A stretch of DNA of 64,000 nucleotides from Colletotrichum lupini (lineage: Eukaryota > Ascomycota > Sordariomycetes > Glomerellales > Glomerellaceae). The stretch is from contig NC_064680.1 in the NCBI RefSeq assembly GCF_023278565.1, positions 1,860,001 through 1,924,000 of the forward strand, in the 5' to 3' direction. This document shows positions 35,628 to 47,487 of the stretch, piece by piece. A program made the translations under genes and the position numbers. A model generated the notes under the pieces. It did not search any database. It was not told the DNA's origin and worked only from the letters and a program-made list of their open reading frames with translations. Each line of letters begins with the position of its first letter. The stretch's first letter is position 1.

Positions 35628-38600
35628 TCCACCCAGATGGCGATGTGTTAATGCCAGGAACCGTAGCGGGGTAACGCCTGAAATGCCGCAATCTCGATAC
35701 TGCATGGTCGGCTGTCCATCACTCTTCACCGGCCCACCTGTGGATACACATGGTTCTGCACACGAGCCGATATTTTGTCCCTCGGGTAGGAGATTATTAC
35801 AGGTTCCGTGCCTTATTGCTATTGAGCCTTGTGGCTCCTTAACTCTCTGGCTGCATATCCGTAGTCCCTCAATCATCACAAACCACAAATGTTATTTGGG
35901 AAGCCCTAGATTCTAGCGGAACGCTCCATAACCCAACAGCAATATCGGCCACCCATGAACTCCCCAATTGCGAAGGGCCTGGCATACCCTCACAAGAGCT
36001 ACTCTCAGAGCCTGCTTTCGAATGCCCGAGAGGGCATCTGGCTTCAACGCTTATTACCAATCATTCTTGGTTGTTCTCGACATACAGGTATAGCGGGATG
36101 GGAAGATGCCTTGCTAAGCAACTCCAGGGCTTATACGCACTACTTGGTGCTAAAGCCGAATTATTCTGGACGGGTACGTAATGTCTTCAACGCCGTGTTC
36201 GCTTCGAGCGAATGACTCGGCGCCAGCCGATCTGAGAGCTTCGGACCGGACTCGCCCAGGATGAAGCCTAGACGCGGTGTTAGGTAGAGAGGGCATTGCC
36301 GAAGTAGGCCCAATACCACAAGGGGTTGCCCTCAAACAGCCTCCGCACAACGACAGTCCATGATGCATGCATGAGGCATGATTCAGACTAAAGGAGGCCC
36401 AGAGCCAGCAGTTCGGACGACCTTACGAATGAAGTAACGCTGTGGATGACGGACAACATTGGAAATGTAGGTGCTAAAGGGGCGCACGAAACGAATACCT
36501 ACACCAACGAAGACAACCTTCAACAAGGAAGAAGCAGCCATTTGAGGCCTAGTGATGATTTAGACTTAGGTCAGCTACCGTGGCTTCGAGCTTTCGAGAT
36601 CCATCCTCCGTACGCCCAAAAGCTACAAGTCGCTCGGTGACTCGGGCTTTGTCGGGGGCTGAGGGCAAACGTGGCAGGCGGGAGCGCACAGAGGACCCTG
36701 ACCCTAGCAAGGATCGTGGAAGGTTTCTAGAAGACGGTTCGGGCTGAAGAATGAGGCGCACGGGAATCGCCCCCGTCCCTCTCATCAATATCTAGTGAGG
36801 ACGGTCCTTCACTAATTTACTACGTAGGAGACCTTGACCTAGTCTGTGATTTTGTTTGCCATAATGACACACGAATCCGTAGACTGTGTATTACGACGGA
36901 GTCATCCATCACCCAACCAGCGGTGAGAATTACGGGGCGCATCTGTACTCTGTATGCAACGCATAATAGCGAGGACCCTGAATCGGGGCGGAAGCTCTGT
37001 TGCATGTGGATATTGGTGGACTGCATGACTTGGACCCTGAGTATCTCTCGAAGCTTTGAAACAGAAGAGCACCCGAAACTCGACGAGAGTTAAGCTACGG
37101 AAATTTGGCCTCCTATATTCTCGCGCCAATGCACCAACGGCACCACCACTACCACGCTGGAAAGGATTTGGGTTTTGCCGGTTTGACGCAGTCATGAGAT
37201 GAGTTTCTACTCACCGCCTCTGAATGCTCGTCCACACACCGCCAAGATGTGTTGTTGGACACTTTCTGCGCTGAACATTTACTTCAGGCCAGTCTTGCGA
37301 ATCTGCGAAGCTTGCTCAGAAACACCACGCACTTTTCCCAGGCATCTCCAAGCGCCGCGCTTTGCGGGGAAGACGCCCAACACGGCGCGGGAATCGACTG
37401 ACAAACACATAGATGCGATTCCTTTTGCTGCCTAGCACCAGTATGAAGCAAGAGGCAACGCATGGCCTTGGTAGCCAGCTGACATCTTGCTAGAAGCCAT
37501 TCTAGTTGTTGCGAAGCGTCGTTCAACATGGCTTGACCCTGAGCCCCCACTTGCGAGAGGAGAACAACTCATAGCCATGGCAGGGCGGTCAAGGGCTGGG
37601 AAGAAACAACAACAAGCACGGCAGATTATTTCTAGGGCGACCTCGGAACAACCCTTCATGCGCACTCTGGTACTACGATTACAGGATCGTCTTTGCCGCA
37701 TGCGCCTGGCTAGCGCACAATTCAAATAAAGGGGAATGGCAAAATGGTATAGGCGGTGAGAGTGGTGTCAGAAATGCAGATTACCAACATCAGGCCACTC
37801 CCATCTTTACAGAGAGCATCTGGCGAGTATTCGTACCTTGCTTATTCGTGTCCAACGGCATGTGCGTACACGGATATTATGGGGCACCGGGCTGAGCGTT
37901 CGGGCGCGGCCGGTGAGTGAAAGGGGCCGTTCTACGGGGAGACTTCGATGTCAAAAGGGGTCGCCCTCGGCAGGTCGGATTCGATGGACTTGGAAGGCAG
38001 CATTTCTTGCCGGGCGCTCAGGCCCGACCAACGCGGAGAGAGAGTTGACCCAACCCGAGAGCGGCGTTCCCGTCATCAGGAAAGCGGTGGACATAAGTCG
38101 GCGATCTCCAGGTATTTCCACCGCAGCAGTCTGCCTGAAGCCTCGGGGGGGACAAGGCGTTCGGCGTTTGAAATCCCATAATTTACTGGAGCCTCGAGCA
38201 AACGGCGAAAATAGGGAACTCTCTGGCAAAGTGGTCAGACTGACGACCGATGGGAATGTGCGGCGCCTCGTCCGGTTTTTTTGTGTCTCTGAGGGATGTG
38301 ACGGCCAATCAGAAGAGATGAAATTGTTCCCTCACGGCTTACTCAGCCAGTGCGGAAATTTCTCGGTGTTTGTAGAGGTGAGTGATTCCGCAGAGGGCTC
38401 TAGACTGAGAGAGAGCCCGGCCGCTGAACAGCCGCTTTGTGGTGCCGCGAGGCGTTACTGAGAGCAGGGCCAGCACTTGCGGGACGGCAAAGACCGGGCA
38501 ACAAGGGTCCATTACATCATGCCGTAGCGACGACCTCATGGCACGATTCTGGGTCCCATGAGAGCTTTTTTCGCCCACGCGGCGTCCCGTCCACCAGGTT

Positions 38601-39022
38601 TTCAATCGCCGTCTGCATCTGTCATCAACTTTGACAATTCCATTCATTGGATATAAGGCCATTGACACCTTCTTCAGCCTCACTATTCTCAGCTGCACAG
38701 AAACATCTATCAAAAATTTCAAGACCGCGATTCACTGAGACCATTGACCTTAGCGAAAACGAGCAAAGGTAGCTTCGAATCCCGATCCGTCATCCATCCG
38801 TCACCAACCACCACGTAATTACGACACTACTATCCCCACGACCACCACCGCCGGCTCAGATCCCGACAACACCAAAACCTACAAGGCTGCGCTCCTAAAC
38901 AACTCTTTTTGCAGCTTCAGTTCTTTTGCCCCCATTGAGGAGCAAATACCTGTTCCCCCCTCTGCGATCCGAAAGGTCCACACTATTTAACACACCACAA
39001 CCACCCCGCATAAACCGCAATC
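35628..39022. other. Gene-empty stretch before RCF2
   Basis: About 3.4 kb. Frames up to 207 codons exist (37838-38461) but show no conserved motif and sit in GC-rich DNA where chance frames are long. The last few hundred bases, with C/A-rich DNA rich in ACCACC near 38800-39020, are probably the RCF2 promoter and leader. Confidence 0.5.
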
Positions 39023-39814
39023 ATGAAGGTCCTCAGCAAAGAAGAGGAGGCAGAGCACTACAGCGTCGTTGTCAAGGCCGGCCTCATTGGCGGCACGGCC
39101 GGTCTGGCTGTCGGACTCGGCGGCGTCCTCTTCGCAACCAAGCGCTACCCTGCCTTCCGCCAGCTCACCCTCCCCTTCCGCTCCTTCCTCGTCACCTCGT
39201 CCGCGACCTTTGGTGCCATCGTCCACGCCGACCGCGAGTCCATCCGCTTCGGCAAGGAAAAGGACCCCATGTACGGCTACAAGGACGCGACGGCGCGCGC
39301 CATCGCCGAGGCCAAGGCCAACGAGACGGAGATGCAGAAGCTCAAGGAGTGGGGCCGCGAGAACCGGTACTCCATCGTCTTTGCGTCGTGGCTCGCGTCC
39401 ATGGGCGTCGCGCTCGCCATCGTCGGCAAGGACAAGTACCTCACGGGCGCGCAGAAGCTCGTTCAGGCTCGTGTCTACGCGCAGGCCCTCGCCGTCGTCA
39501 TGCTTGTCGTGACCGCCGCCTTTGAGATGCAGGACGCCAAGACGGGCGCCGGCCGCTGGGAGACGGTTATGATTATCGACCCCGAGGACCCGGAGCACAA
39601 GCACCTCATTGAGAAGAAGATTCACAAGGAGGAGTACGAGGGCCAGGACCTATGGAAGGGTACGTTGGCATTCCCCAGGCTTATCTCCCCGAGCGGGTGA
39701 TCAGCCGATCCCCACTCTTGTTACCGGAGCTCGTTACTGACATTCTATCAAACAGATATGGTTGCTGCCGAGGAGCGCCGCATCGCTGCCCGCAAGGCTT
39801 CCGAGCAGAAGTAA
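39023..39814 (+). CDS. RCF2: HIG1-domain respiratory supercomplex factor Rcf2
   Basis: Inner mitochondrial membrane protein that associates with cytochrome bc1-cytochrome oxidase supercomplexes. Two exons (39023-39659 and 39756-39814) give 231 residues, close to the 224 of the yeast protein. The start MKVLSKEEEAEHY resembles the Rcf2 N-terminus. A Gly/Ala/Leu-rich membrane segment lies at about 16-38 and is followed by KRYPAF. A second hydrophobic segment covers about 53-67. The C-terminal HIG1 domain spans about 113-170, with two membrane helices flanking QKLVQARVYAQ (144-154), a variant of the family's (Q/I)x3(R/H)xRx3Q motif. The tail is charged. Intron retention would replace the end with an unrelated sequence, so the spliced form is preferred. 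Codon use is strongly C/G-ending, suggesting high expression. Confidence 0.92.
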
Positions 39815-41337
39815 ACATTTCTAGAAGCATCACTCGACTTATCACCCATCCATCCACCAGTTCCATGAACCCGTACAGGGTTCAATGTACGAATTATTTC
39901 CTATGTCTTTCGCAGAGCAAAGTTCCCCACGGAGCAGGGAGATCAGCTTGGCGGATGATTTTCATTTTGCATTGCCGGCGTTATATTTATATAGGGAGAA
40001 AAGTGTCGATGACCGGGCCACGGCCTCGTCGTTCAACACCCATTGATGATTGTTCGAATGTCACCATGAGAGGGCGACATTGGCAAGCGAGAAACTAGAT
40101 GTCTGATATATCAATCCGGCGGTGTAGCAAGTCTTTGCCGAATACAATTTCTACTTAATTCACCTTCTGGTCACAGCTGCCAACGCAGTTCCCGTGTGAG
40201 TAATTGCAGAGAGGCAAGCGATAGCCCTTCTCTGCACACGTATCATCAGACCACTCAGGTGGCGTGATACGACCATACACCAGATCCATATATGCCCGCT
40301 ACTCCCCCAAGCAATTATGAATCCGAAGCCACCATTCTTCTATTTTCGATGCCCGTTATCGGTTTCGTTGCCATTTACCTTGAGGAATCCGCAGGGGAAC
40401 GGAAACACTAGCTACTTACCCAGAACACGCTAGGCTACGGTATTCGTACAGCGGAACATCGAGACGAGAGAGAGGAGGGGGGCCAAGCTCCCGTGATCCT
40501 TGGCGGAGCGCAACCCACCCCTCCTTTCCCTCCTCCTTTTCCTCCTTGCCCTCCGTCTCCTCCGTCCTGGGACCTCCGACGGTAACTTTTTTTCTTTGCT
40601 ACTCCAAGTCCAAGAATACCTACTCCAACTCCCTCTACGTACTTGCCTCGACTCACTCACAAAAAAAACGACTCCAAATGATCATCGAGAACAACTCCCT
40701 TGCTGGAATGACGTACCTCCCCGCATCAAAAACCCCATCCATCCATCCATTCATCCATCCGCCCCCTACTCGCGCAGCAAGCGGTACGGGCCAGGCCAGA
40801 CACCGAAAGACTCGCGAGTCAGTCCAAAAAAAAAAGTACGAGTTGCGTTTGTCGATCCGGCATCCCACGATTGGGTGATGTACGGATACAAACAAGGGCA
40901 ACCACCACCCGATGTTACATGCTAAGTATCTTCGTAGTTGAGAGAGATCTCATAATTACGGATTCGTCACGTCACGTCACACAATGATAGATAAGCGAAG
41001 AGGACACGAGAGCAGATCCCAACACTCAGCGTCTCTATCCCTCTGATGTGAAAGGGCCAGATATGTTCAACAGGTATATAAGATAGGTAAATAAAAACAA
41101 AGGATAACGCATGCCTGCCTGCCCACCTGCCTATCCATCGCCCACCTAGGATTGTAATAAAGCCGTTCCGTCATCAAGCATAGGTAGATAGCTGTAGATA
41201 AGAAGCATTGCTGCTTTGGAAAACGACGCACGAAATTTGGGGTGAGGAGAAACAGATTAACCCAGATTACGGTATATGGCAAAAATGCTGTTGAAAAAGC
41301 AAGAACAACGGCAGGCTCCCCGCTTCTTCCTTGAATC
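39815..41337. other. Intergenic between two convergent genes
   Basis: About 1.5 kb between converging genes RCF2 and the kelch gene. It contains CCAT/ATCC tandem repeats at 40736-40765, an A-rich run near 40825-40835 and repeated GTCAC words near 40966-40981. No coding frame stands out. Confidence 0.6.
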
Positions 41338-42972
41338 TTAGACCTCAATAGTGAAGTGGCTAATCTGGGAATAATACGCGTGCACAGCCAGTTCCAACAT
41401 CCAGACATCGCTAAACACTTCGCTGCCGTCAAATCCACCAATGATGAACAGACGGCTATCATACAGAACGGTGCCGTGATATCCACGGCCACTAGGCGGC
41501 AATCCATAGACGCGCCGACGATCCCACGTCATGGTAACGAGGTTAAGCAGCAGGACATCGTTGGAGTACTCGTTACCATCGTGTCCACCAACAATGAATA
41601 GATAGGAGCCGACGAGGGTGGCCGTATGTGATAGGCGGCGGTAGGTCTGCGGGATGGACACGGCTTTCCAGATATGGGCGTCGACGTCGTAGACCCACAC
41701 GTCGTTGAAGCACTCGCCGCCATCGGAGCCGCCAAAGATGATCAGCTTGCTTCCCACCATGTTGGCGGTGTGGTAGCCGCGGGGCTTCGGGCGAGTCTCC
41801 CGGACGCCCGGGGGCGGGGCCCGCTCCGGCCCGGAGACAAGCTTCCATGACATCTTGTTCATATCGCTAACGTCGAGGCGCCAGACATCGTTGAGAGCGC
41901 GAACCCCATCACCGCCTCCAAAGATGTAGATGCCGTTCTTGTAGAAGCAGGCTGTGTGCGCGCGACGTTTGGAGGGGACACGGTCGCCTATAATCTTTGG
42001 CCGGTGCCACCTGAAATTTGTCGTGTCTAGAACGTATATATCATTGTAATAGGCGGGCCCATCGCCACCGCCAAAAATCACCAGCTTTTTGCCGACAGCT
42101 GTGCAGGTCATTGCGCGCAGTGGCACAGGGATCTCGCCGGTAACGTGCGGTACGGACCAGTAGAAGGCATCTGCATCAAAGACGTAGAGCTCGTTGAAAC
42201 AGGCGCGTGAGTCGCAGCCTCCAAACACAAATATGTTGGATCCGACAAGCGTGGTCGTGTGAGCGCGAAGTGACGTATGGGGAGCCCCTGAGACGGGCGC
42301 TCGCGACCAGTACATGCCTGATGATGGGGCCGGAGGTACATCTGGCGCAGTCTTTGGGTCCTGGAGGGGCGGAAAGGGGATATGTTGACCTTTGGGAGCG
42401 GATCTTGAGGATACTGTCGTCGAGAGCTGGCGCGTTGAGGATGACGAGAGAGGGAGCGAAGAAGGCTTTGCGGCTATGGCAGATGTGGAGCGCATGGCGA
42501 TAGGGCGGCGGCCGTCACGGTCGGAGCCGTGGCCACCGGTAGATTCGGAGCCATCGTTGCTGTTCAGCGTCGTGGCATCGCTGGCAGTATTGCTCGGCCG
42601 GAAGGACGGTGGCGGAGGCCTAGGGGTATTCGCGCTCGTGGGTGTCGTACGAGACTGTTGTGAGGCCTGGGCCTGGGACGCCGACTGGGAGCGCTGGCGA
42701 ATGGAGAGTTCGGAAGGTTTGCGGCGACGGTCTTGACTCTTGGAGGCAAGGTGACCGGGCGTATGGGAACGCGAGATTATGGGTCCTCCCGGAGCGGAGG
42801 GAACACGGCGGTGCTGCTCGATGTCGCGGTCGCTGAAGTCCTCGAGATCGTCGGGAACGCCTGGTGGTGGGGGCCGGGAATCGTTGGGCGGAGAGATCTT
42901 CTGAGAGCGTACAACCTTGGACTTGAGGGGGGACCGGGGGTTCTTGTCCGAGGACCTGGCCGAATCAGCCAT
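41338..42972 (-). CDS. Kelch beta-propeller protein
   Basis: Single-exon gene of 544 residues. Residues 1-220 are basic and Ser/Pro-rich, probably disordered. From about 225 there are six regular kelch blades: IFVFGGCDSRACFNELYVFD, LVIFGGGDGPAYYNDIYVLD, IYIFGGGDGVRALNDVWRLD, LIIFGGSDGGECFNDVWVYD, LFIVGGHDGNEYSNDVLLL and LFIIGGFDGSEVFSDVWML. Each has the double glycine followed by an N/D-x-hydrophobic strand. Such propellers bind protein partners; fungal examples include polarity factors of the Tea1 type, but this protein lacks the long coiled coil of Tea1, so I give no gene name. The start is the MADSARSS ATG, with the leader upstream being GC-rich. Confidence 0.92.
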   Translation of the reverse strand: MADSARSSDKNPRSPLKSKVVRSQKISPPNDSRPPPPGVPDDLEDFSDRDIEQHRRVPSAPGGPIISRSHTPGHLASKSQDRRRKPSELSIRQRSQSASQAQASQQSRTTPTSANTPRPPPPSFRPSNTASDATTLNSNDGSESTGGHGSDRDGRRPIAMRSTSAIAAKPSSLPLSSSSTRQLSTTVSSRSAPKGQHIPFPPLQDPKTAPDVPPAPSSGMYWSRAPVSGAPHTSLRAHTTTLVGSNIFVFGGCDSRACFNELYVFDADAFYWSVPHVTGEIPVPLRAMTCTAVGKKLVIFGGGDGPAYYNDIYVLDTTNFRWHRPKIIGDRVPSKRRAHTACFYKNGIYIFGGGDGVRALNDVWRLDVSDMNKMSWKLVSGPERAPPPGVRETRPKPRGYHTANMVGSKLIIFGGSDGGECFNDVWVYDVDAHIWKAVSIPQTYRRLSHTATLVGSYLFIVGGHDGNEYSNDVLLLNLVTMTWDRRRVYGLPPSGRGYHGTVLYDSRLFIIGGFDGSEVFSDVWMLELAVHAYYSQISHFTIEV

Positions 42973-45900
42973 GGTTCGGCGGGGGAATAGTCATTGCCCC
43001 CCTCTCGCGAGGATGTGGATGATTGCCCGGGGGGTCGGTCTTTGGGACAAGGCGATTGCGGTTCGAGGGAGGGAGGTGGTGTGGGAAGAGAGGGCAGAGA
43101 GAAGGTAGTATATCGGGCCAATTGGCGAGGCAAGGTCGTCGGGAGAGCGGTGATTCGGGAGCAGGCTAACGGACGTGCGTCGAGGGGGCTTCGAGGCTTG
43201 AGTCGAGGGACAGATTTGTTTACTTGGGTTGCTGAGGGTTGTGTTGCAGTTGCTGTGTCGTTGGATGACTCGGGGCTTGTGTGGTCTGCTGTGAGGTATG
43301 GTACGTGTAGTTTGGTTGCAGATCGCCAGGTAGCCGTAGTAAGGTAGAGGAAAGAATTGGAGCCTAGCCGCAGAGAAGAGATCCACTTTCGTCTTGTTCG
43401 CAAGGTCGGGTCCCAAGGAAGGCTCTAGTGCTTGTAGTAGGCGCTGGTAGTGGTATCTGTGTTGCAGGAAGTAGGTCGGTACAGTTGCTGGCGCTGGCCC
43501 TGACAAGAAGGCAGAGGGGAGGGCGGGCGGACGTGGGCTGGCGCTGGCAGGGGAAGGTGCGTCGCACGACCTCGGTGACGGGGCCTTGTTAGTGCGATCA
43601 CTGCTAGGCCTCGGGTAGGTTAACAATAAGGTACAGACAGGCAGGTGTGCCCCCCATGTCAGCTACGGGATACTAGGTATGCTTTAAGCCTTGAGATGAG
43701 GTAATGAAAGGTACTTTGCTGGAGCAGCATCCATCGGCTCCGTCCCTTCCCTGGGCTGAGATTGGCGGGATCCGAGGGCTAGAAGGCCCAGAAGGGCTGG
43801 AAGGGCTGGCCTCTGGTCCCTGAGCAATTCCGCCCACGTATCACAACTCTCGTTAAGGCATCCCCCTCGCCAAAGCCAAGCACAGACCACTGTCGGCCCC
43901 TGCATTGGCCTGTCTTGCTGTCACGGTGTCACCTCAGGGCAGGGTAAGGCAGTTCGCCCAGGGTGGGTGTGATTGGTCGCGTGAGGTCACAGGTGATCCT
44001 CTCCAGCTGGCAACTACCAATTACTTCACACGTGTTCTAGATGCTCAGCGACATGTACGATCATGTATCAAATTCCAAGTCATTGTGAACGTCTAATACT
44101 TCGAGACAGTGTCTCTCCTCGAGTTCATTCTCACAAATTCGGGTGAGCTCTGGGCTTGGCTCTGCGCATGAAAGTAACCAGCATGTAGTCATGGGGGAAA
44201 ACCAAGATCGCACACAGTCACACCCCGCAGTCAGGATCTTGAACATATTTCTTATAAGGATACAATGTGACATCAAAGTAATTTACGGACGCCGGGCGAC
44301 CAAGATGTCTCCGGAGAAGCGAAAATATGATATGTTCAGTGAAATCGAACTCAAATTGAGAAATCACCAGGTCACAGTGACCATTTTCCAAGGAAATATC
44401 ATCACCCACAGGGTACATCTCACTCGTGAAGTGTCCCGTTATCCGACGTTACAAGTACTATATATATCTTCAAGTCCTGCCCAGCAAAGCTTGAAGGGAA
44501 TATCCTAATTTCAAAACATGCCTCGCGGGATTGCACCCCGACCCTACTCATGGCACTCACTGTCTTTGAGCACCATTTCGCAGCTAATGGGCTCATCATA
44601 GATGGTGGAGAGCATCGACTCATGTTGACAATGGATCCATTCATAGTTAGCTAGTTGAACTTACTGAAGAATGCACAATTTAACAATTACAGCCCAAGGT
44701 TGCTCGGTCTGATAGAACCGAAGAAGCGACTAATTTCGAAAGGGCCCCTAGGAAGCCATGGGATGTTCAGCTGCAGCTTCTCATCTACTGCCGGCCGGGG
44801 TTTGAACTCAGATTTGGACTAAGAGCCAAAGTGAGACCTGATGTTTTCCATGTTTTCTCTTACCTTAGTTTAGCGAAAGCTCTGACATGTCTCGGTATTC
44901 ACCAGGCTCTTTTCCCAATTCAGCTCTCGATATTTCAACTTCACGGCATAACCGAGCTAGCACCTAATTCTTCGTGCCGACGAGGAGAAGTTCTGCCCAA
45001 GTTCTGCCCGCCGCCATCACCCACTTGCTCGGGCTTTGAAGTGATAACAAATCGGGATTCCTATCGGGATATACCCATCTTTTGCCGAAATAGCATGCTT
45101 TGTATGAGTAAGTGAACCTTCACTTTAGCCGACAACAGCATTTCGGGAGTCTGGAGAGAGGTTGGCAGGCAAGCTGCGAGTGAGACTCCGCAACCAACTC
45201 CTTTGGCCGGCGGCGCGGGGCCGCGTCCATTATCCACAACGTCATCTCATAGTTGACGGGTTACACAACAAACCTTAACCATTTCGAAGCCTTTCCCAAT
45301 CGGAACGGGCAGGTAAGTCGTGCCGCTCTCTTGGGTGTGAGCTTCGAGACTCCCACCGGGAGTCCGGGGGAACTAGGCAAAAAGTAAGATAAGAAGCGAC
45401 TCTGCCTTATTGAGATTACAGTGACGCAATTTCCATCTGGAGGGGTTAATCAAGGAAGTTGCTACATTGTGCGTTTTTTTGGCGATTCAAGAGAGGGGTG
45501 TGAGTAGGTATGCTTGCGTGACCTGCTCACAACCGTCCAGAGACCGTCTCGACTCTTCATACGAAAACGGTGAGCATACGAGGTCAGGAGACCCGAGAAG
45601 AGCTGTGTTGCCAGCCGCTCGGATAGGACCCCTTGCCACCCAAGACAGTCCATTCCCGGGGGGCGCTGGGAACATCGGTTTCCTGGGATGGACTTGAAGC
45701 GAAAAGGCGATGAGGAGTTTGTGAGGGGTTTAGCGGAGTTTGGAGTCAGTCCGGCAAGGGAAAGCTGGAAATTTGGAGTTCCATTCCCCGTGGCTTTTGA
45801 GCTGCAATCCATATTCGTAGTCTTGTCCGATGCACTATACACGATTCAAGTCCCGGATCTTTTTCCTGCCTGCCACCCTGCCAAGACCGGGGGTTGAGGG

Positions 45901-46007
45901 AGAGCGAGAGAGGAAGTTCTGGCCTCCGGGCCATACACGTGTGCGAAGCGGCCTGCGTGTTGTTGAGGGGGAAATCCCCACGATATCCCAGCCCCGAAAT
46001 CTGTTTG
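42973..46007. other. Intergenic, no clear gene
   Basis: The first 650 bp are the kelch gene's promoter and leader (CT/CA-biased on its strand). Farther right, 43700-46000 has no convincing frame. A B-box-like word near 44803-44815 lacks the rest of a tRNA. Confidence 0.55.
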
Positions 46008-46568
46008 ATGGGCATTTGGAGCCCCCGTTCCGATGTGATATCTGATTTGCGTCATTACCTCGCCAGCTCTGACGAGTATGACGAATCGAACGACGAGAAC
46101 CGGGGGCCATGTTGCACTTCCGACGAACGATTCGGATCTCTTCCTGGAAGATTATCTCCTAATCTCCTTTCCACGACTCAAGATTCACAATCGCATCAAG
46201 CTATTCCTGCGCAAGGCGTCCCACTGATATTCCTGTCTCACATACGAGAGAACGGACAATCGCAAGTTCAAGAAGATCAAATTAGGCAAGAGGAGACGGT
46301 ACCCGAGCAGACAGCCAAGACCAAGATGTATCGAGTACATCGACGTGTCGCCATGCAAGATGTACCGTCTACTTCTGAGGCTATAAACGAGGCCCCCGAA
46401 CGTGCCCAGGGGGTCTACCCTAGGCAGAACATCTTCCCAAGAGTCGATGAACTACAAAAGGATCGATCAACGTCATCTTTACCCACACCCTCCTCGAAAC
46501 ATTGGCACTACAGTACCATGCCAGGTGGGCGACACCTTCGGTTGCCGCTCTATAGGTACCCTCCCTAG
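46008..46568 (+). CDS. Possible small hypothetical protein
   Basis: A 186-codon ATG-initiated frame with a hydrophilic Ser/Glu/Gln/Asp-rich composition (for example SSDEYDESNDENRG near the start). It has no domain I recognise. It lies in otherwise gene-empty DNA and is followed by a CT-rich run (46588-46662). It could be a lineage-specific protein, a decayed exon, or chance; there is no splice-site or conservation evidence. Confidence 0.2.
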   Translation: MGIWSPRSDVISDLRHYLASSDEYDESNDENRGPCCTSDERFGSLPGRLSPNLLSTTQDSQSHQAIPAQGVPLIFLSHIRENGQSQVQEDQIRQEETVPEQTAKTKMYRVHRRVAMQDVPSTSEAINEAPERAQGVYPRQNIFPRVDELQKDRSTSSLPTPSSKHWHYSTMPGGRHLRLPLYRYPP

Positions 46569-47364
46569 CGCTAATCCCATCACTCATATTATTCTTGTTG
46601 ACCTTGTTCCTCTCCCTCTTGTTCCTATTCCTATTCTCCCTGTTCCTCTTCTTTTCTCGAATAATTCTCAAATGAATGTAAAAGATAAAGTAACAGTAGA
46701 AATAACAGGAATCAAAAGAATAAAAACATCGTGGACAAGAAGCAGGTAAGTAAGTAAGCATGGTAATCTTTTGTTGGCCATTATCCCATTTTGTCACTTG
46801 CATGCCCACCATCCCACTCCCGGTCCTCCGGGGGTTTAATGCCGGTGGGTAGCGTGGTGACAGATCACGGTAATGGGTGGTCGTGGTGTCCGTGGTTGGT
46901 GAGAAGGGAGGGGTCACTGGTTAGATTGAGATCCCCAACACCAGGGTAATGTCTGCCCGTGGACCTGGGTGCCTGCCATTCAGTCGAGCTACTTTTTAGA
47001 CCAGTGCGGCAGGCAAGAAAGACGGACTAGTCCATGGAACTAGGTGCGTTAGATGAGATTTCAAAAAGCCAGAGAATCCCAAGACTCCAACGCCAAACAA
47101 ATGACCGCCCAGAAAACGCGAATTCATTGGGGGCTGAGACGAACTGGTCGGGTTTCTGACATGGGATGCGAGCCGTGCCATGACTCGCTCGAGGTCGTAT
47201 CTCGGAAGACGCTCGGTCGGTAGACACGCCGATGTTCGGGGGTTGTGGCCGGCCGGTGCTGTGGGTCCGCCAGGCGCTAAGCCCGCTTGGGTGACGGGCT
47301 ATTGGTGGGGGCCCGCAGGTTGAGAGCTCCTTAAATGAGTTTCTGTGGAAGATTTCCATCAACA
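46569..47364. other. Intergenic upstream of tRNA-Glu
   Basis: No coding frame. It contains a CCT/TTC-rich tract at 46588-46662 and ordinary unique-looking DNA up to the tRNA. Confidence 0.55.
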
Positions 47365-47451
47365 TCCGATATGGTGTAGTGACCAACATGATGCCCTCTC
47401 ACCTCAATGAGAGGTTAGGCATAGCCCCGAGTTCGATTCTCGGTTTCGGAA
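47365..47451 (+). tRNA. tRNA-Glu(CUC) with a 15-nt intron
   Basis: Folds as a full cloverleaf. The acceptor is TCCGATA against TTTCGGA (one T-T mismatch, at pair 6-67). The D stem is GTGT/ACAT, the anticodon stem ATGCC/GGCAT and the T arm CCGAG-TTCGATT-CTCGG. The anticodon CTC is at 47398-47400. A 15-nt intron at 47402-47416 sits at the canonical position after base 37 and contains GAGAGG, able to pair with the anticodon region as tRNA introns do. The discriminator is A at 47451. A-box (TGGTGTAGTGA) and B-box (AGTTCGATTCT) are present. Mature length is 72 nt before CCA addition. Confidence 0.88.
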
Positions 47452-47452
47452 C

Positions 47453-47487
47453 TTTTGCCGGTTGTAGGCATTCCAGCACCCCTTTTT
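47453..47487 (+). terminator. RNA polymerase III T-run terminators
   Basis: A T4 run (47453-47456) directly after the tRNA and a T5 back-up run (47483-47487). Confidence 0.6.

Noticed and set aside
37838..38461. 207-codon plus-strand frame
   Set aside because: Arg/Gly/Ser-rich reading in GC-rich DNA with no conserved motif and no splice support.
42991..43626. 211-codon minus-strand frame just upstream of the kelch gene
   Set aside because: Pro/Ser/His-rich and out of frame with the kelch start; more likely the gene's leader than a protein.
44795..44825. B-box-like word (GAGTTCAAACCCC on the minus strand)
   Set aside because: No A-box at a workable distance and no T-stem or acceptor pairing, so not a tRNA.
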